Position numbers and translations under genes: made by a program. Positions 46,400-57,494 of a stretch of 64,000 nucleotides of DNA are shown piece after piece. Where the stretch lies: the NCBI RefSeq assembly GCF_029714305.1, contig NZ_CP121647.1, forward strand, positions 5,538,501 to 5,602,500. The letters run 5' to 3'. Source of the stretch: Bradyrhizobium sp. CB3481. GTDB taxonomy: Bacteria; Pseudomonadota; Alphaproteobacteria; Rhizobiales; Xanthobacteraceae. Under the pieces are notes generated by a model that did not search any database, was not told where the DNA came from, and was given only the letters and a program-made list of their open reading frames with translations. Position 1 is the stretch's first letter. Every line of letters starts with the position of its first letter.

Positions 46400-47277
46400 T
46401 CGGCGCAGCCCACATGTGGCTTTGCACGCGCCTTTTCCGACGCAGTGCCGCGGAACAGTGCGGTACGCGCCGGGTCTGCCCGAAGCAGCACTCGACCGGA
46501 CGACCAGTCCCAGGGCTGCGTGAGTCAGGTCCGGCTCACCACCACAATTTCGTGGCATGATGGCCGATTGGTGCTCACCTTTATCGGCGACGGCGATGCG
46601 CACATTGTGCGTGCCCTCGTCGCCATCCTGATCAATTCCTTCTGTAAGGTGGTGGTTAACGGAGACCGAATCGACACGGCGGCGACGATGATCTTGCGCT
46701 GCTCTGATGGCTCTCCGCCGACTCGTCCCCCTTTCGTACGCCCCCTCACGCAAGGGGCTTTCTCTTAGGCCTTGAGAACTTCCCGATCGATCTCATCGAG
46801 TCCGAAGATAGGGTCTTCTTCGGCTTCCGCGCCGAGTGCGAAGAGAGGTCCTGGCAGTCGATCTCTGGTAGTTGACGCGCGCAGCGGTCGGCTCGGGTCA
46901 TGGCCAGCCCGCAAAGGCCTCCAGACAGCACTCGAGAATCCAGGAGGGCTCGTTCTTCTTTGCCAGATGATGCGGACGGTGTTTCCGATGGCCCCTTGGA
47001 CGGCTTGTCAGACTCGATAAGCGTCTCGAATCCATATCGATATTCGTAGACGGTCGATCGGACGACGCTGGCCCACCGTCTCGCGTAAAGCCGGCGTTCA
47101 ATCCTCCGCCCGAAGGAATACAGTAAGGATTTCCAATACGGCTACTGCGTGCCAGCTTTGCCGCATAGCCCCTCCACTTACCCTACCGACGCTCGGGGCC
47201 CGGCCACTAGGCCAATCGGGCCCCCGATCAGGAAGGCTGAAGTGTCAATCGTGGCGCGAACTCATCCGATGCCGCCT
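46400..47277. other. Stretch between nifD control region and fdxN
   Basis: Scattered short frames occur, including a forward stretch TTTISWHDGRLVLTFIGDGDAHIVRALVAIL near 46540-46640 that looks protein-like but is not recognised. A minus-strand tail near 46770-46860 (ALGAEAEEDPIFGLDEIDREVLKA) could be the end of a lost gene. Nothing is intact enough to call. Confidence 0.35.
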
Positions 47278-47472
47278 CTATGCCGGCACGCAGGTGTCGG
47301 ATATCGGACAGACGGCAGCGCATTGCGGCGTGTCGAAATGCTCATCGCATTCGGTGCACTTCTTCGCATCGATCATGTACGTGTCGTTCATGAGCGTGAT
47401 TGCGGCATTGGGACATTCGAACTCACATGCGCCACAGACGGTGCACTGGGAGGCGATAATCTTGTAAGCCAT
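47278..47472 (-). CDS. fdxN: 2[4Fe-4S] ferredoxin FdxN
   Basis: The 64-residue ferredoxin carries [17 protein letters not shown] and [18 protein letters not shown], the same pattern as FrxA. FdxN-type ferredoxins in rhizobia are main electron donors to NifH. ATG 47472 has AAGGAA upstream. Its position upstream of nifD and its own NifA site agree with fdxN of Bradyrhizobium. Confidence 0.85.
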   Translation of the reverse strand: MAYKIIASQCTVCGACEFECPNAAITLMNDTYMIDAKKCTECDEHFDTPQCAAVCPISDTCVPA

Positions 47473-47514
47473 CACTGCATTCCTTATACAGGCGAACCGG
47501 ACGGCTTCTTCCCT

Positions 47515-47609
47515 TTCAAGTCGCGTGCCAAGCCGCCGGATGCTGATCTATCTTGAAGATTTTCCGTTTCGCGATGTTGCCGGTACGGCGGCATGTCGCG
47601 ACTCTGACA
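47515..47609 (-). promoter_or_regulatory. NifA site and variant sigma54 promoter of fdxN
   Basis: TGTCGCGACTCTGACA (47594-47609) is an exact TGT-N10-ACA site. On the minus strand TGGCACGCGACTTGAA (47515-47530) has a perfect -24 but TTGA where the -12 normally reads TTGC. A changed -12 base may weaken the promoter. Confidence 0.65.
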
Positions 47610-48270
47610 GTCAGCGTCTCAGCACGAAGCGCAGCGCCCTTCGGAAAGCATCATCCTTCACCGTCACTCACAGGATCTTTGGCGGCCTGTTCAGCATGGG
47701 CGCGACTAAGGTCGTGTTCACGACCAATTTCGACACCGTCATCGAGCGCGCCGTGGCGGGAGGTTACCGGCAACAGCCTTGCCGCGTTTAATCTGGAAGG
47801 CAGCTACGCCGCAAAGCGGGCGCTGAATAGAGGCCTTCCCAATTTCAAGCTGCCCGGTGACGTTCGCTACACGAGCATCAAAAATCTCACGGACGACCTG
47901 AAAACACAGAATGCCGAAATGGGCGATTGCCTTGTAACCGCCTGCAATCGGTTCGGCATAATCGTGGCAGGCCACAGCGGTCGGGATGAATGCGTGATGC
48001 AGCTCCTTCACCTTTTTCTCGAGGACCACAATCCATTTCCTACATGGCCTTTACTGGAGGATGCTTAAGGGACGAACGCCGCTTCGAGCCGTAACGGCGT
48101 TTGGAAGTGGCTCGCGCCAAGAGCGTCCGCGCCGAACTCATTGAGATCGACACCTTCGATGCGCTGATCACGGATCTGGAAGCAATTCCTCGACAGGAAA
48201 AAAGAGCTAATCGAGAAGATCGACCGGACCGGCTCTCAAGCCATTTCCATTCCGGGCAAGCGAGCGGGCA

Positions 48271-49378
48271 CTAGTACCCGCTTTTCTTGGAACGTGAGTC
48301 GTGATTCAAGGTCGGGATGATACCCGAAGCAAGAGAAGTCCACCTTTCGAGGAAAGATCGCAAGGTGCTTGAGGCGTGTTGTCGCTCACCGATGACATTG
48401 CAGCGCGATTTGAAGCGGGCGCGGATAGTCCTGTTGGCGGCGGACGGGCGCAGCACCCGGTCGATCGCCAAGGAAGTTGGGGTCCAGCCGCGGATTGTCA
48501 GCCTTTGGCGGCATCGCTATGCCGACCAAGGCCTTGAAGGGCTGCCGGCAAGCAGCCTATCTATACGAAGACGACCGACAAGCGGATTCTGAAGCTGCTG
48601 GATAAGCCGCCCCCGCAAGGATTTGCGCGCTGGACCGGCCCTCTGCTGGCCGAAGCGCTCGGCGATGTTGACGTCCAATATGTCTGGCGGTTCCTGCGCA
48701 GCCACAAGATTGACCTCGCGGCTCGCAAGTCCTGGTGTGAGAGCAATGACCCGAACTTTACGGCCAAAGCCGCCGATGTCGTTGGTCTTTACGTCGCCCC
48801 GCCGGCGAAGGCGATTGTGCTCTGCGTGGACGAGAAGCCCTCGATCCAGGCTTTGGAGCGAGCGCAGGGCTATCTGAAGTTGCCCAATGGCCGCGCCTTG
48901 ACCGGCCAGAGCCACGATTACAAGCGGCATGGCACCACAACATTGTTTGCCGCGCTCGAAGTCGCCACCGGAAAGATCATCGCTACGCATTCCAAACGCC
49001 GTCGCCGTGTCGAGTTTCTCGATTTCATGAACAGCCTCACCGCGGCCTTTCCGGGCCGAAAGCTTCACGTCATCCTCGACAACCTCAACACCCACAAGAA
49101 GAATGAGAACTGGCTCAAGGCCCACCCCAACGTGCAATTCCATTTCACGCCGACAAGTGCGTCCTGGCTCAACCAAGTCGAGGTATGGTTCTCAATCTTG
49201 CAGGGGCAATCGCTCAGCGGCACCTCCTTCACAAGCCTCAAGCAGCTTCAGGAACACATCGATGCCTACGTCAACGCCTACAACGACAAAGCCGAGCCCT
49301 TCGTCTGGACCAAGCAAAAGGTCCGTCAACGCCGTTTCAAAGGCCGCCGTATCACTCAGCTCTGATTCCGGGTACTAG
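48271..49378 (+). mobile_element. IS630-family element inside the SIR2 gene
   Basis: The ends are CTAGTACCCG (48271-48280) and the inverse CGGGTACTAG (49369-49378). Insertion at CTAG fits the TA target of this family. The 1.1-kb element carries one broken transposase gene. Confidence 0.78.
48317..49365 (+). pseudogene. IS630 transposase with internal deletion
   Basis: The N-terminal helix-turn-helix part (LSRKDRKVLEACCRSPMTLQRDLKRARIVLLAADG...RIVSLWRHRYADQGLEGL) breaks off near 48550. The catalytic part continues in another frame: TDKRILKLLDKPPPQGFARWTGPLLAEAL, VLCVDEKPSIQALERAQGYL, VILDNLNTHKK and SWLNQVEVWFSILQGQSL (DDE motif). A small deletion near 48543-48560 explains the break. Confidence 0.75.
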
Positions 49379-49680
49379 CGATCCCATTCTCCGCTCAAAT
49401 GCGCTTCCGTTGATAGAACTGCCTGACACCTGTTTTGAGCTCAAATTTACCGCTCAAGGACTGGGATGATATTCATGCCGCGGAAAAGTTGGCCCGCAAT
49501 CAGAGTATCGCGACAAAAGCCCCCTCGATTTTGGCCTAGGGCGGCGAGCAGGCCCTGCGGCGAGGAAATGATCTCACCTCGCTGTCGCCATACTCTATCA
49601 TGGACCGCCTCCGCGCGAACAATCTGCCCCTCAAAGGCTTGATCGAGCGAGCGATAGGCCTTTAGGTAAACGACTGTTGA

Positions 49681-51334
49681 GGCGGGATTGGCGCGGCGGA
49701 TCGGTTCTCATTCTCGATCGGGAACATCGCAATCCGGAGCTGGCACGCGGCATTTCTCAATGTGTCGGCGGAAGTCTGCACGGCCGGATCGAGTACTGAT
49801 CTCCCCGGTGAGCGCGGAACGATCCCAAACCGAACAAGTGTGGTGGGCTGAGGCGGTCAACTCGCGCGTCAGATTTTCTTCAGGTCCATCTTCCGACTAC
49901 ACGCTTGCCCTTCACTCACCCTTCTCACCATCAGTCTTGGTAGAGGGACTTCCTCCTCCAAGCTGTCGTATGCTCGGCACGCGAAAAAAAGGCCGCTTGA
50001 ATGAACAAGCGGCCCAAGTCTAGGGAGGAAACGCCCAAGGAGGGCAGCGATAGCGCATGGCGCCACCGCACTGCAACAATATGCATTGGCAGTGCACAAA
50101 GCAAGAGGCTGACTTACAAGTCGACGTCGGAGTACACCTCTTCCTAGCTGTGCTCACAACCATTCGGGCAATTCCGAGCAGATTCGAGGCCCGGAGCCTG
50201 CGTTGAGCAAGCGCTTGGCATTGATGTTGGAAAAAGTGGCTCCTTTAGTCTGGTTGCGAAACGGCGCCTGTGAGCGCTGGTTAAAAGCACTACAAACCTT
50301 ATGCCTGCCGTCACGCTGACAATGACATCTCACAAGAGATAATTCGCGCACTTGATCGAAAAAGCAAAAATCCAGCCGATGTGAGAAAGCGCTTCCTTAA
50401 CCCGAAAGTTGGGACATGTTTATGCGGAATCCTTAGAGGGGCTTGAATCGCACGTAACGTCAGGCTGTACGATCTTCCTAGCAAGATCGGCGCTCCCGAG
50501 CGTTTGGCAAGACGCAAGCGGCTCGCAAATCGAGATATCCAGATGACGCTATTCCTCATCCTGCTTTCAAACTGCTTGTTTGCTTTGTGGCGTGTCGCGC
50601 CGCGCTCGCAGGGCGTTCTCGTAGGCAGCGTGAACGCTATCGTCCGCACACGCCTTATGTTCAGACAGGTTCCTGCCCCGAAGGACGCCCCATTCAGTTC
50701 CCCCGGCGGCGGTCATTCTATGAACCTTGGGAATAGGAGCTGCTGTTTTCCCGTTGAGGCACGTTACCGGCGCGGCTCTATAGAGTCTATCTATGCTTGA
50801 ACTATCGAACCGGCGCGGTCTTGAATGTCCGTAATCACAACGACGAGACGGGGCTCAGCCAGGACTGGCGGACAGGCTGTTCTGCTCTGGTCCAAAGTGC
50901 CTCGTGCCGTGCGACTCTCGCCAGCAAAATCGACTGCATTCGAAAATCTCGCAACGGCGAGCGACCCGCGCCGCTGATAAGACTCATCATTGATGAAAGC
51001 GGGGCCTCCGATCATCGAGCCGTTGCGGCATGCTGTTTGCCTTCCATGGCGCGCCGAACACGGCCCGATTGCATCCAGGGCTTCGAACCAGTCCGATCGC
51101 CGCAGTTTGGGTCCTCACTTGTGGAGCGATTGAGCGAATTGGGCGAGATTGCTACACCCCGTTGCGCTCATTCGGCGTTGGTCCGCTGCTTGCAAGGGGA
51201 CTATCGGTCGCGACTTCTCATGCGCCGAGACCGTAATTCAGGAGTTTAACGCGCTCGCAATTGCGTGCTTGGCTAACGCAGGGGCTGCAAGTGACGCTTA
51301 AGTCTTTGGCGCTCAATGAGCGTTACGTTAGCCC
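49681..51334. other. Stretch without a supportable gene
   Basis: Only short conflicting frames are found. The bases at 49988-50035 (GCGGCCCAAG after an A-run) and elsewhere do not form a convincing terminator or gene. It probably consists of old remnants between IS fragments. Confidence 0.4.
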
Positions 51335-51492
51335 GAAAGCGGATCGAGGAGCCGTTCGGCTGGATCAAGACGATCAGCGGGCTGCGCAAGACCCGTCATC
51401 GAGGCCGAGGCTTGGTGGAGTGGTTCTTTGTATTGACCGCGACCGCCTATAACCTCGTTCGCATCCCCAAAATTCTTGCAGCGACGGGATGA
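51335..51492 (+). pseudogene. C-terminal fragment of an IS5-type transposase
   Basis: RKRIEEPFGWIKTISGLRKTRHRGRG...FFVLTATAYNLVRIPKILAATG is the conserved end of IS5-family transposases, containing the final catalytic Glu (E in RIEEPFGW). Nothing upstream remains. A related, longer remnant lies at 60583-61167. Confidence 0.8.
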
Positions 51493-51897
51493 ATCCGTCT
51501 GGAGCATCGAAAATGACGAAAAACGGCAATCCGGCGTGCGACGCCGTTACTCATCAACCGTTGCCTCGTCGAGCACATGGAGAAATTCGCTCCCTTAATC
51601 AGCTTTTTCAGCAGCCTGCTCTCATGTTTGCTGTCAAGCGACTCGATCAAGCGGAGCCGCTTCCGGCTGAGCGCCCGGACGCTGGACTTCGAAGTGCCCA
51701 CGGTAGGAGGCAGGGCCAAAGACGACGGTTGATCAAGCTCTCATGCGCGGGTTGGCTACCGCATGACCGTGGTTTCGTCTTGGGGCTGCCTCGGTCTAGG
51801 GGGCGAGCGTCGGCAATGCCGGCTCATAACAGGCCACGAGGATTCCCCACCGCGCCCTACCCCTGCCCTGGGCACCGATATGGTCGAGCAGCGCTCT

Positions 51898-53065
51898 TCA
51901 GGCGGCCGGCCCGGTTTGTACTTGACGGGTGATCGCCCACAGGAAGCCGACCATCTCGCGTGCAATGGCGGTGGTGACGATCACCTTGGGTTTGCCGGCC
52001 GCCGACAAGCGGCGATAGCGGGCGCACAGCCTGACCTGGGCCTTCCAGGCGATATCGCGGATAGCTTGAGGCAGGCGCTCGTTACGGTCATGGAGCTTGC
52101 GACTGACGCGGGCTTGCATGCGATAGGTCCATGCCCCTCGATCAGAGCGCGCCTGGCCAGAGCGTTGCCAGCCTTGGTGATACCGCCGCGTCGGATGTGG
52201 CGCCACTCGAATGCTCCGACGGCACGCGGCCGAGAAAGGCCATCAACTGGCGGGGATTGTCGAAGCGGGAGAAGTCGCCGACTGCCGCGCGGCAATCAGG
52301 ATGACAGTGCTTCCCACCCAGATTGTCGCGCTATACGCCGACCTCGGCAACCACGGTCACGCAACGATGAAGGCGACGCCGCGCATCGCCTGCACGGCCT
52401 CAACGAATGGCGTCATCGACCATTGTGGCGCCAGCTCTTCGATCCGCTTGGTCAAGCAGTCCACACGGGCCTCCGCGTCGGTCACGGCATGAATGTAGTC
52501 CTGCAGAACGATTTGGCTCGCCGGGTGATCGAAGCGCACCGTGGTGAGCCAGCGACGATAAGCCAGAGTCCACCCCTTCTTCCCGGCATAGATGCGCCCA
52601 TGCCGCAGCAGGAAGCCTTGGAGATGTTGCCGCGCCTTGCCGAGCACACGCATCGCGGTGGCGCGGGCTCTCACCAAGTCGCGCATGGCCTCATGCGCCG
52701 CATCCGGAACCCACACTGCTGTCAGCTCGCCGCTCCGGTGCAGCTTAGCCAGCATCGCCGCATCGCGCCGGTCGGTTTTTACCCGATCCCCAGCCTTCAT
52801 CGGGATCAGCGAGGGGGCCACCACGATGCAATTGTGCCCAGGCCCGTCAGTTGTCGATGCAGGCCATATCCGCAGGGGCCGGCTTCGTAGCAAAAACTTA
52901 CCTGCCGGTCACCCTTGCCAAGCTTCTTCGCCAGTTTGGCGATTTGGTCAGCGCGATTAGGGATGATCCCCAAGTTACGAACTTCCCCGCCGCGCATCCC
53001 TTCGGCCACCGCAACCGAAATCGTCGCCTGTGCACATCCAGCCCCACGAAAATGCTATCGTTCAT
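51898..53065 (-). pseudogene. IS110-type transposase, copy A
   Basis: MNDSIFVGLDVH starts the protein at 53065. One base is missing right after (GTGCACAGGCGACG), and the reading continues in another frame: VAEGMRGGEVRNLGIIPNRADQ, SFCYEAGPCGYGLHRQL, VKTDRRDAAMLAKLHRSGEL and MRGVAFIVA. A 53-bp insertion then separates it from RRGGITKAGNALARRALIEG and IAREMVGFLWAI. Not functional. Confidence 0.78.
52283..52335. mobile_element. 53-bp mini-insertion with 7-bp duplication
   Basis: Absent from copy B at the matching place. It is flanked by CGCCGAC (52276-52282 and 52336-52342). Its ends, TGCCGCGCGGCAATC and (inverse) TATAGCGCGACAATC, match the outer ends of the TTGCCTCA-ended IS at 22612-24420, so it looks like a deletion derivative or a MITE mobilised by that transposase. 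Confidence 0.7.
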
Positions 53066-53397
53066 CAGGCCCGCTCCCCATGCTTGAGGCTCGGCGCCGG
53101 ACCATCCGGCGCAACCCTCGATAGGAGCTTGCCGCGGGACGGGCCGCCCGTCACCTCAGAGGGCGAACATAGGGTCTAGCTCTTTCGCAAAAGCGCGTGG
53201 AATAATCTTAGCCGCCGATTCCGGCTCACGTTCGACTCTCGATTGGCGTTCCGGCAGGCCGGAGCCCCCCTGACCCCCATGGAGACGTTTTTGGCAAACA
53301 CTCGCCCGCCGGTACTTCTACTATCCGCAATCGATGTATCCCGCGGTATGAGTCTGTCCTGCGTGGGGACCACAGTGGACCAACGTGCGGAGCGTTC

Positions 53398-53988
53398 TCA
53401 GTGCAGACGCAGGATGTGCGGCCACCAGACGCCGAGCGCCGTCACCCCGATTCCGACAAGCGTCAGCAGGCCGCTCACATAAAAGAGCGCAAGCATGCCA
53501 GTTATGATGGTCGTCGAGGCCAGCACGATTCCGATCTGGAACGCCGCCGAGGCCAGCTCGAAATGGTAATACTTTGCCGCAGCCTTGTCGCGCTCGTGCT
53601 CGGCATGTTTGGCTCTTGCGGAGAGCTGCGCGGTGCCTTCGCCGGTTTCCGGCTCCGAGGCATAGCGTGCGGCGCTCTTCTCCCAGTCCTCGATCTGCTT
53701 CTGCATGGCAGCCTTGATCGCCACATCCGTTTCCGAGCGCTGGATGAGCTTGGTCAGCTCGGCCGCGGTCTGCACCACGGTGCCTCGGATCTTCTTGGCC
53801 TGGAAGAACTCCCAGTCACTGGCAGCATTGATGTGCTCATGGTTCGCTTCGGTGTGCGCGCTCTTGCCGAGTGTCTCCGAGATTGCAAGGAACAGCGCCA
53901 GCACGGCGATCAGCAGTGCGATCTTCTTGTTCTCGCCAGCAGCGTGCTCGGCATGCTCCGCATGCTTCATGCTTTCATGTGCGCTCAT
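53398..53988 (-). CDS. DUF4337 membrane protein
   Basis: The 196-residue protein begins MSAHESMKHAEHAEHAAGENKK and has a membrane segment (IALLIAVLALFLAISETL), a charged helical middle, and two membrane segments near the end (FQIGIVLASTTIITGMLALFYV, LLTLVGIGVTALGVWW). This is the layout of the DUF4337 family, of unknown function. The longer frame starting at 54048 was rejected. It lies downstream of dctA on the same strand, about 240 bases away, without obvious functional link. Confidence 0.8.
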   Translation of the reverse strand: MSAHESMKHAEHAEHAAGENKKIALLIAVLALFLAISETLGKSAHTEANHEHINAASDWEFFQAKKIRGTVVQTAAELTKLIQRSETDVAIKAAMQKQIEDWEKSAARYASEPETGEGTAQLSARAKHAEHERDKAAAKYYHFELASAAFQIGIVLASTTIITGMLALFYVSGLLTLVGIGVTALGVWWPHILRLH

Positions 53989-54225
53989 GATTCCCTCTTT
54001 CCTCGAGACACCGCGACTAGCCGAAACCGCTGAGTGTGCGCAAGGCAACAGTTTGTGACGGGAATGAAATTGCGCGCTCGATCGCTGGGTCCTGGGGCCG
54101 CCCGACCGTCTGCTCGGGCGAGTTTCGGTATTTCATCTTCTTTCATAAATCCGCACGGACAACTTGCTAGTTGCCATAGCTCTCCAACGTAAGAACCAAA
54201 ATCGGAAAGCCAATCGGCGTGAACG

Positions 54226-55644
54226 TCAGAGGAGCCGTTGAGCTTGCCCCTGACTTTTTTCGATTATCGTGAGTTTGCTCTGATCATTTGATTGCGGGGT
54301 AAACCGACTCAGTCCTTCGTCAGCGCGGTTCTCGAGATCGGTCGGATTGATTTGCTTGTTGAGATTGGCCGTGAGCTTCTCGCGATCGAGCTCTCCTTCC
54401 CACCAGGCGACGATCACGCAGGCGACGCCATTGCCGCAGAGATTGGTGAGCGCCCGGCATTCGCTCATGAACTTGTCGATGCCGAGCACGATCGCCATGC
54501 CCGGCACCAACCGCGGATCAACCACGGCGAGGGTTGCAGCAAGTGTGATGAAACCAGCTCCAGTTATGCCCGAGGCGCCCTTTGACGTCAGCATGGCTAC
54601 GATCAGTATGGTCAGCTGCTGGCCGAACGAAAGATTGACGCCGAGCGCCTGCGCAATGAACAGCGTCGCCAGAGTCATGTAGATGTTGGTTCCGTCGAGA
54701 TTGAACGAATATCCCGTCGGCACGACGAGCCCGACCACCGATTTGGAGCAGCCAAGACGCTCGAGCTTTTCCATCAACGATGGCAGCGCGCTTTCCGAGG
54801 AGGAGGTGCCGAGCACGATCAGCAGCTCGTCTTTGATATAGGCTAGGAACTTGAAGATTGAGAAGCCCGATATCCGCGCGATAATGCCGAGCACAACGAG
54901 CACGAACAGGGCAGCCGTGACATAGAACGTCGCGATTAGCCCAATGAGGTTGAGGATCGCACCGGACCCGAATTTGCCGATGGTGTAGGCCATCGCGCCG
55001 AAAGCGCCGACCGGCGCAGCCTGCATCACGATCGAGATCACGCCGAACACGCCATGCGCGGCGTGATCGATGAAGGAGCGAATGGCTTCACCGCGTTCAC
55101 CGAGGCCCATGAGCGCGAATCCGAACAGGATCGAGAACAACAGCACTTGCAGGATCTCGCCCTGAGCAAACGCGCCGACCACGGTGTCGGGAATGATGTG
55201 CAGGATGAAATCGACGGTCTTGTGCGCCTCTGCCTGCTTCGCGTAGTTGGCCACAGCTTGTGCGTTCGCCGCGGCGCTGCCAAATCCTGCGCCGGGCCGC
55301 ACAAGATTGCCGACGATGAGGCCGATCACCAGAGCGAAAGTGGAGACAATCTCGAAATAAAGCAGCGCCTTGATGCCGATGCGTCCGACTTTTTTGGCGT
55401 CCTGGATGTGGGCGATGCCCGAAACCACCGTGCAGAAGATGATCGGCGCGATCACCATCTTGATCAGCTTGATGAAGCCGTCGCCGAGCGCCTTGATCCA
55501 GTCATTGGTAGCCAGATTTGGCCAGAGCCAGCCAACCAGGGCGCCGAGCACGATCGCAATCAGCACTTGAACGTAGAGGATCCGGTACCACGTTTTCGAT
55601 GCGGTGGGTGCAGTCGGCGCTGTCGTTATCGCAATCGTTGCCAC
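54226..55644 (-). CDS. dctA: C4-dicarboxylate transporter DctA
   Basis: DctA imports succinate, fumarate and malate with protons or Na+, the main carbon supply of bacteroids. The protein shows the DAACS fold: [41 protein letters not shown] (first hairpin loop), [20 protein letters not shown] and [23 protein letters not shown] 55644 with GGGGAG upstream gives 472 residues; the longer frame was rejected. No sigma54 promoter or dctBD pair was seen, so this may be an additional copy. Confidence 0.93.
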   Translation of the reverse strand: MATIAITTAPTAPTASKTWYRILYVQVLIAIVLGALVGWLWPNLATNDWIKALGDGFIKLIKMVIAPIIFCTVVSGIAHIQDAKKVGRIGIKALLYFEIVSTFALVIGLIVGNLVRPGAGFGSAAANAQAVANYAKQAEAHKTVDFILHIIPDTVVGAFAQGEILQVLLFSILFGFALMGLGERGEAIRSFIDHAAHGVFGVISIVMQAAPVGAFGAMAYTIGKFGSGAILNLIGLIATFYVTAALFVLVVLGIIARISGFSIFKFLAYIKDELLIVLGTSSSESALPSLMEKLERLGCSKSVVGLVVPTGYSFNLDGTNIYMTLATLFIAQALGVNLSFGQQLTILIVAMLTSKGASGITGAGFITLAATLAVVDPRLVPGMAIVLGIDKFMSECRALTNLCGNGVACVIVAWWEGELDREKLTANLNKQINPTDLENRADEGLSRFTPQSNDQSKLTIIEKSQGQAQRLL

Positions 55645-55946
55645 GTTTACTCCCCTCTTCTTTTTCTTTCTTGCATTGCCGCTTAGACCTTGCGCCGCGC
55701 ATTGGTGATATGGATCTTCCAAAGATCGCGTCCTTGCGCCTTCATCAGCGATAGAGTCGCTTCAAACACCCTTCACCCGAGCCGATTCACCATCGACACG
55801 TACGCGGTATAGGTTTGGTCATCATGCATGATACAACCTGACGCTACGTGAGGTTCAAGCGATTTCAGTACTCAAGCTGAACGAGATTCTATTTAGCCCA
55901 CTGCTTGGCTCTGCGCCGTTGTTGCCAATCGCGCCACAGTTCGAGC
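55645..55946. other. Upstream region of dctA
   Basis: I see no gene and no -24/-12 element in this 302-base stretch. Confidence 0.4.
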
Positions 55947-56985
55947 TTAGGTTGGTCGGGATAAAGATGCCGTGCGCCGGCCGCAGCATGCACAGGAAAT
56001 CAGCCCAGACAACAGCGCCCGGCCGCCGCGCCCGGATTTAAGGCCGCCTAGTTTGCCGTAGGCGTTGATGGCGAGCTGCGTCTGATTGAGCTCGAACTCC
56101 GCCCAATCTATGTAGCCTTTGTGGTGGTCTTTGAGCTTCACTTCCCATTCTTCGAACGGTTTGCCATGGCCGTAGCTCTTCCTGGCCCGCCCGTCGACGA
56201 TCTCCACTCTCTTCTCGCTTTTGCCGTAGACGTACACGCCGGCATAGAATGGATTCTTCAACACCGAGATCACATTGCGATACCGGATCGGCGTCCAATC
56301 GAAGCTGACCAGCTGCTTACCGTCCGACGGACGCGGGAAATGAACCTGATCGGCCCTCATCGACAGAAGCACCTGTCGCGCGCCGCCCAGTCTGCGGAAT
56401 CGGGCAAAGATCTGGTGGATCGCCTCTTGAAGCCGCAGATCCGGATCGAAATTGAGCCCCATCTCGCGGTGCCAGATGTAACCGATCGGAACGCTGATGC
56501 GCAGTTCGCCACGGCGAGCCTTGGCGCGAGCCGCATCCAGCATGCGGGCCTGGATGATGCCGAGTTCAAACGCGCTGATGCTACCCTTCATCCCAAAAAG
56601 CAATCGGTCGTTGGGACGACAGGGGTCGTATATGCCGTCCAGGTCGATGACGCGGGCGTCGACCAGTCCGCAGAGCTCAAGAAGGTGGTGCCAGTCGCGG
56701 CCATTGCGGGCAAGCCGGGAAGCGTCGAACCAGAGCTCGGCCCCGACTTCCCCGGCGCAAGCCATGCCACGAGCTTCTCGAAACCTGGGGGGCCACCATG
56801 CCGCTGGCGGCGCGGCCGAGATCATCGTCGATGATCTCGATATCTCGAAATCCTCGCCCCCGCGCTTCCTCGACCAGGTCATATTGTCGGCGCTGGCTCT
56901 CGAGATGTTTTGAACCTAGGATTGGCTTGACTGCCGAACATAGACGACCGCTTTGCGCTTCAGCAAGGTGGCTGGCAGAAGGTCA
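55947..56985 (-). pseudogene. Large serine recombinase, broken
   Basis: The N-terminal catalytic part is scattered over frames: RKAVVYVRQSSQS, a TAG in place of the next codon, then SQRRQYDLVEEARGRG and IEIIDDDLGRAASGMVA. From about 56800 one frame is long and clear: FDASRLARNGRDWHHLLELC, DARVIDLDGIYDPCRPNDRLL, ISVPIGYIWHREMGLNFDP, IRYRNVISVLKNPFYAGVYVYGK and a truncated zinc ribbon (LLSGLISCACCGRR). One nonsense codon and at least two indels make it inactive. Such recombinases mobilise islands, so it may be a relic of island transfer. Confidence 0.75.
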
Positions 56986-57180
56986 GTGTTCGTCATCGTT
57001 GCCATCCCCCGTCGCGGTGCTCGCGGCCTGCAGCAGAATGTTGGCCAGATGCGCGATGATCTTGGCCCGCTCGGTCGGGGCTATCCCCCGCGTCGGAATG
57101 GTCTCGAACGCAATGCTGAGCTGGCGCGACGCGGTGGGGGACACGAGCCGGGTCGCGATCGGTCTTGGCAGATTGGTCAT
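56983..57180 (-). CDS. 65-residue protein linked to the serine recombinase
   Basis: MTNLPRPIATRLVSPTASRQLSIAFETIPTRGIAPTERAKIIAHLANILLQAASTATG is an intact small frame that ends where the recombinase begins on the same strand. The coupling suggests an accessory protein of the recombinase. No function known to me. Confidence 0.55.
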   Translation of the reverse strand: MTNLPRPIATRLVSPTASRQLSIAFETIPTRGIAPTERAKIIAHLANILLQAASTATGDGNDDEH

Positions 57181-57494
57181 CTCGCTTCTCCTCGCCGATA
57201 CTGGAATCGGTCGAAGAGTCTCGCCGGAAACCTCGCTCAGTGAGAAGCCAGTGCAAATCGATCAAAGCGGCCAAGGGTAACGCGCGGGGTGCCAAGCACC
57301 ATCCCGGCGCAGGCTGATCGATCCAGCATCAAGGCCGGCACCGTAATCACCTCACCTGGCAGGATCGACGTGAACCAGGTCATCAGCAGCGCGCTGCTCG
57401 CGGTAATACCAACGAACGCGATGCCCAAACAACGGATGCCATCGGTAATGGATCTCGACTTCCTGCTCGATATGGGCAGAATGTTCGGGTGATG

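Larger units (their letters stand above)
47625..49680 (+). pseudogene. SIR2-family gene, decayed and split by IS630
   Basis: The N-terminal part reads IFGGLFSMGATKVVFTTNFDTVIERAVA with the TTNFD motif of SIR2 NADase domains. After a frame change it continues NSLAAFNLEGSYAAKRALNRG and KLPGDVRYTSIKNLTDDLKTQN, where the usual LHGD has Pro for His, then RFGIIVAGHSGRDECVMQLL. The reading is interrupted at CTAG by the IS630 (48271-49378). It resumes PILRSNALPLIELPDTCFELKF and later DIHAAEKLARNQSIATKAPSILA. Several indels are present. Large SIR2 proteins of this type often belong to antiphage or NAD-depleting defences. Confidence 0.65.
51605..53175 (-). mobile_element. IS110-type element, copy A (long direct repeat with 61517-63032)
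   Basis: From CAGCCTGCTCTCATGTTTGC to AGGGTCTAG the sequence is nearly identical to 61517-63032 in the same orientation. Copy A differs by a 53-bp insertion at 52283-52335. The two copies lie about 9.9 kb apart and could recombine to delete the dctA region. Confidence 0.8.
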
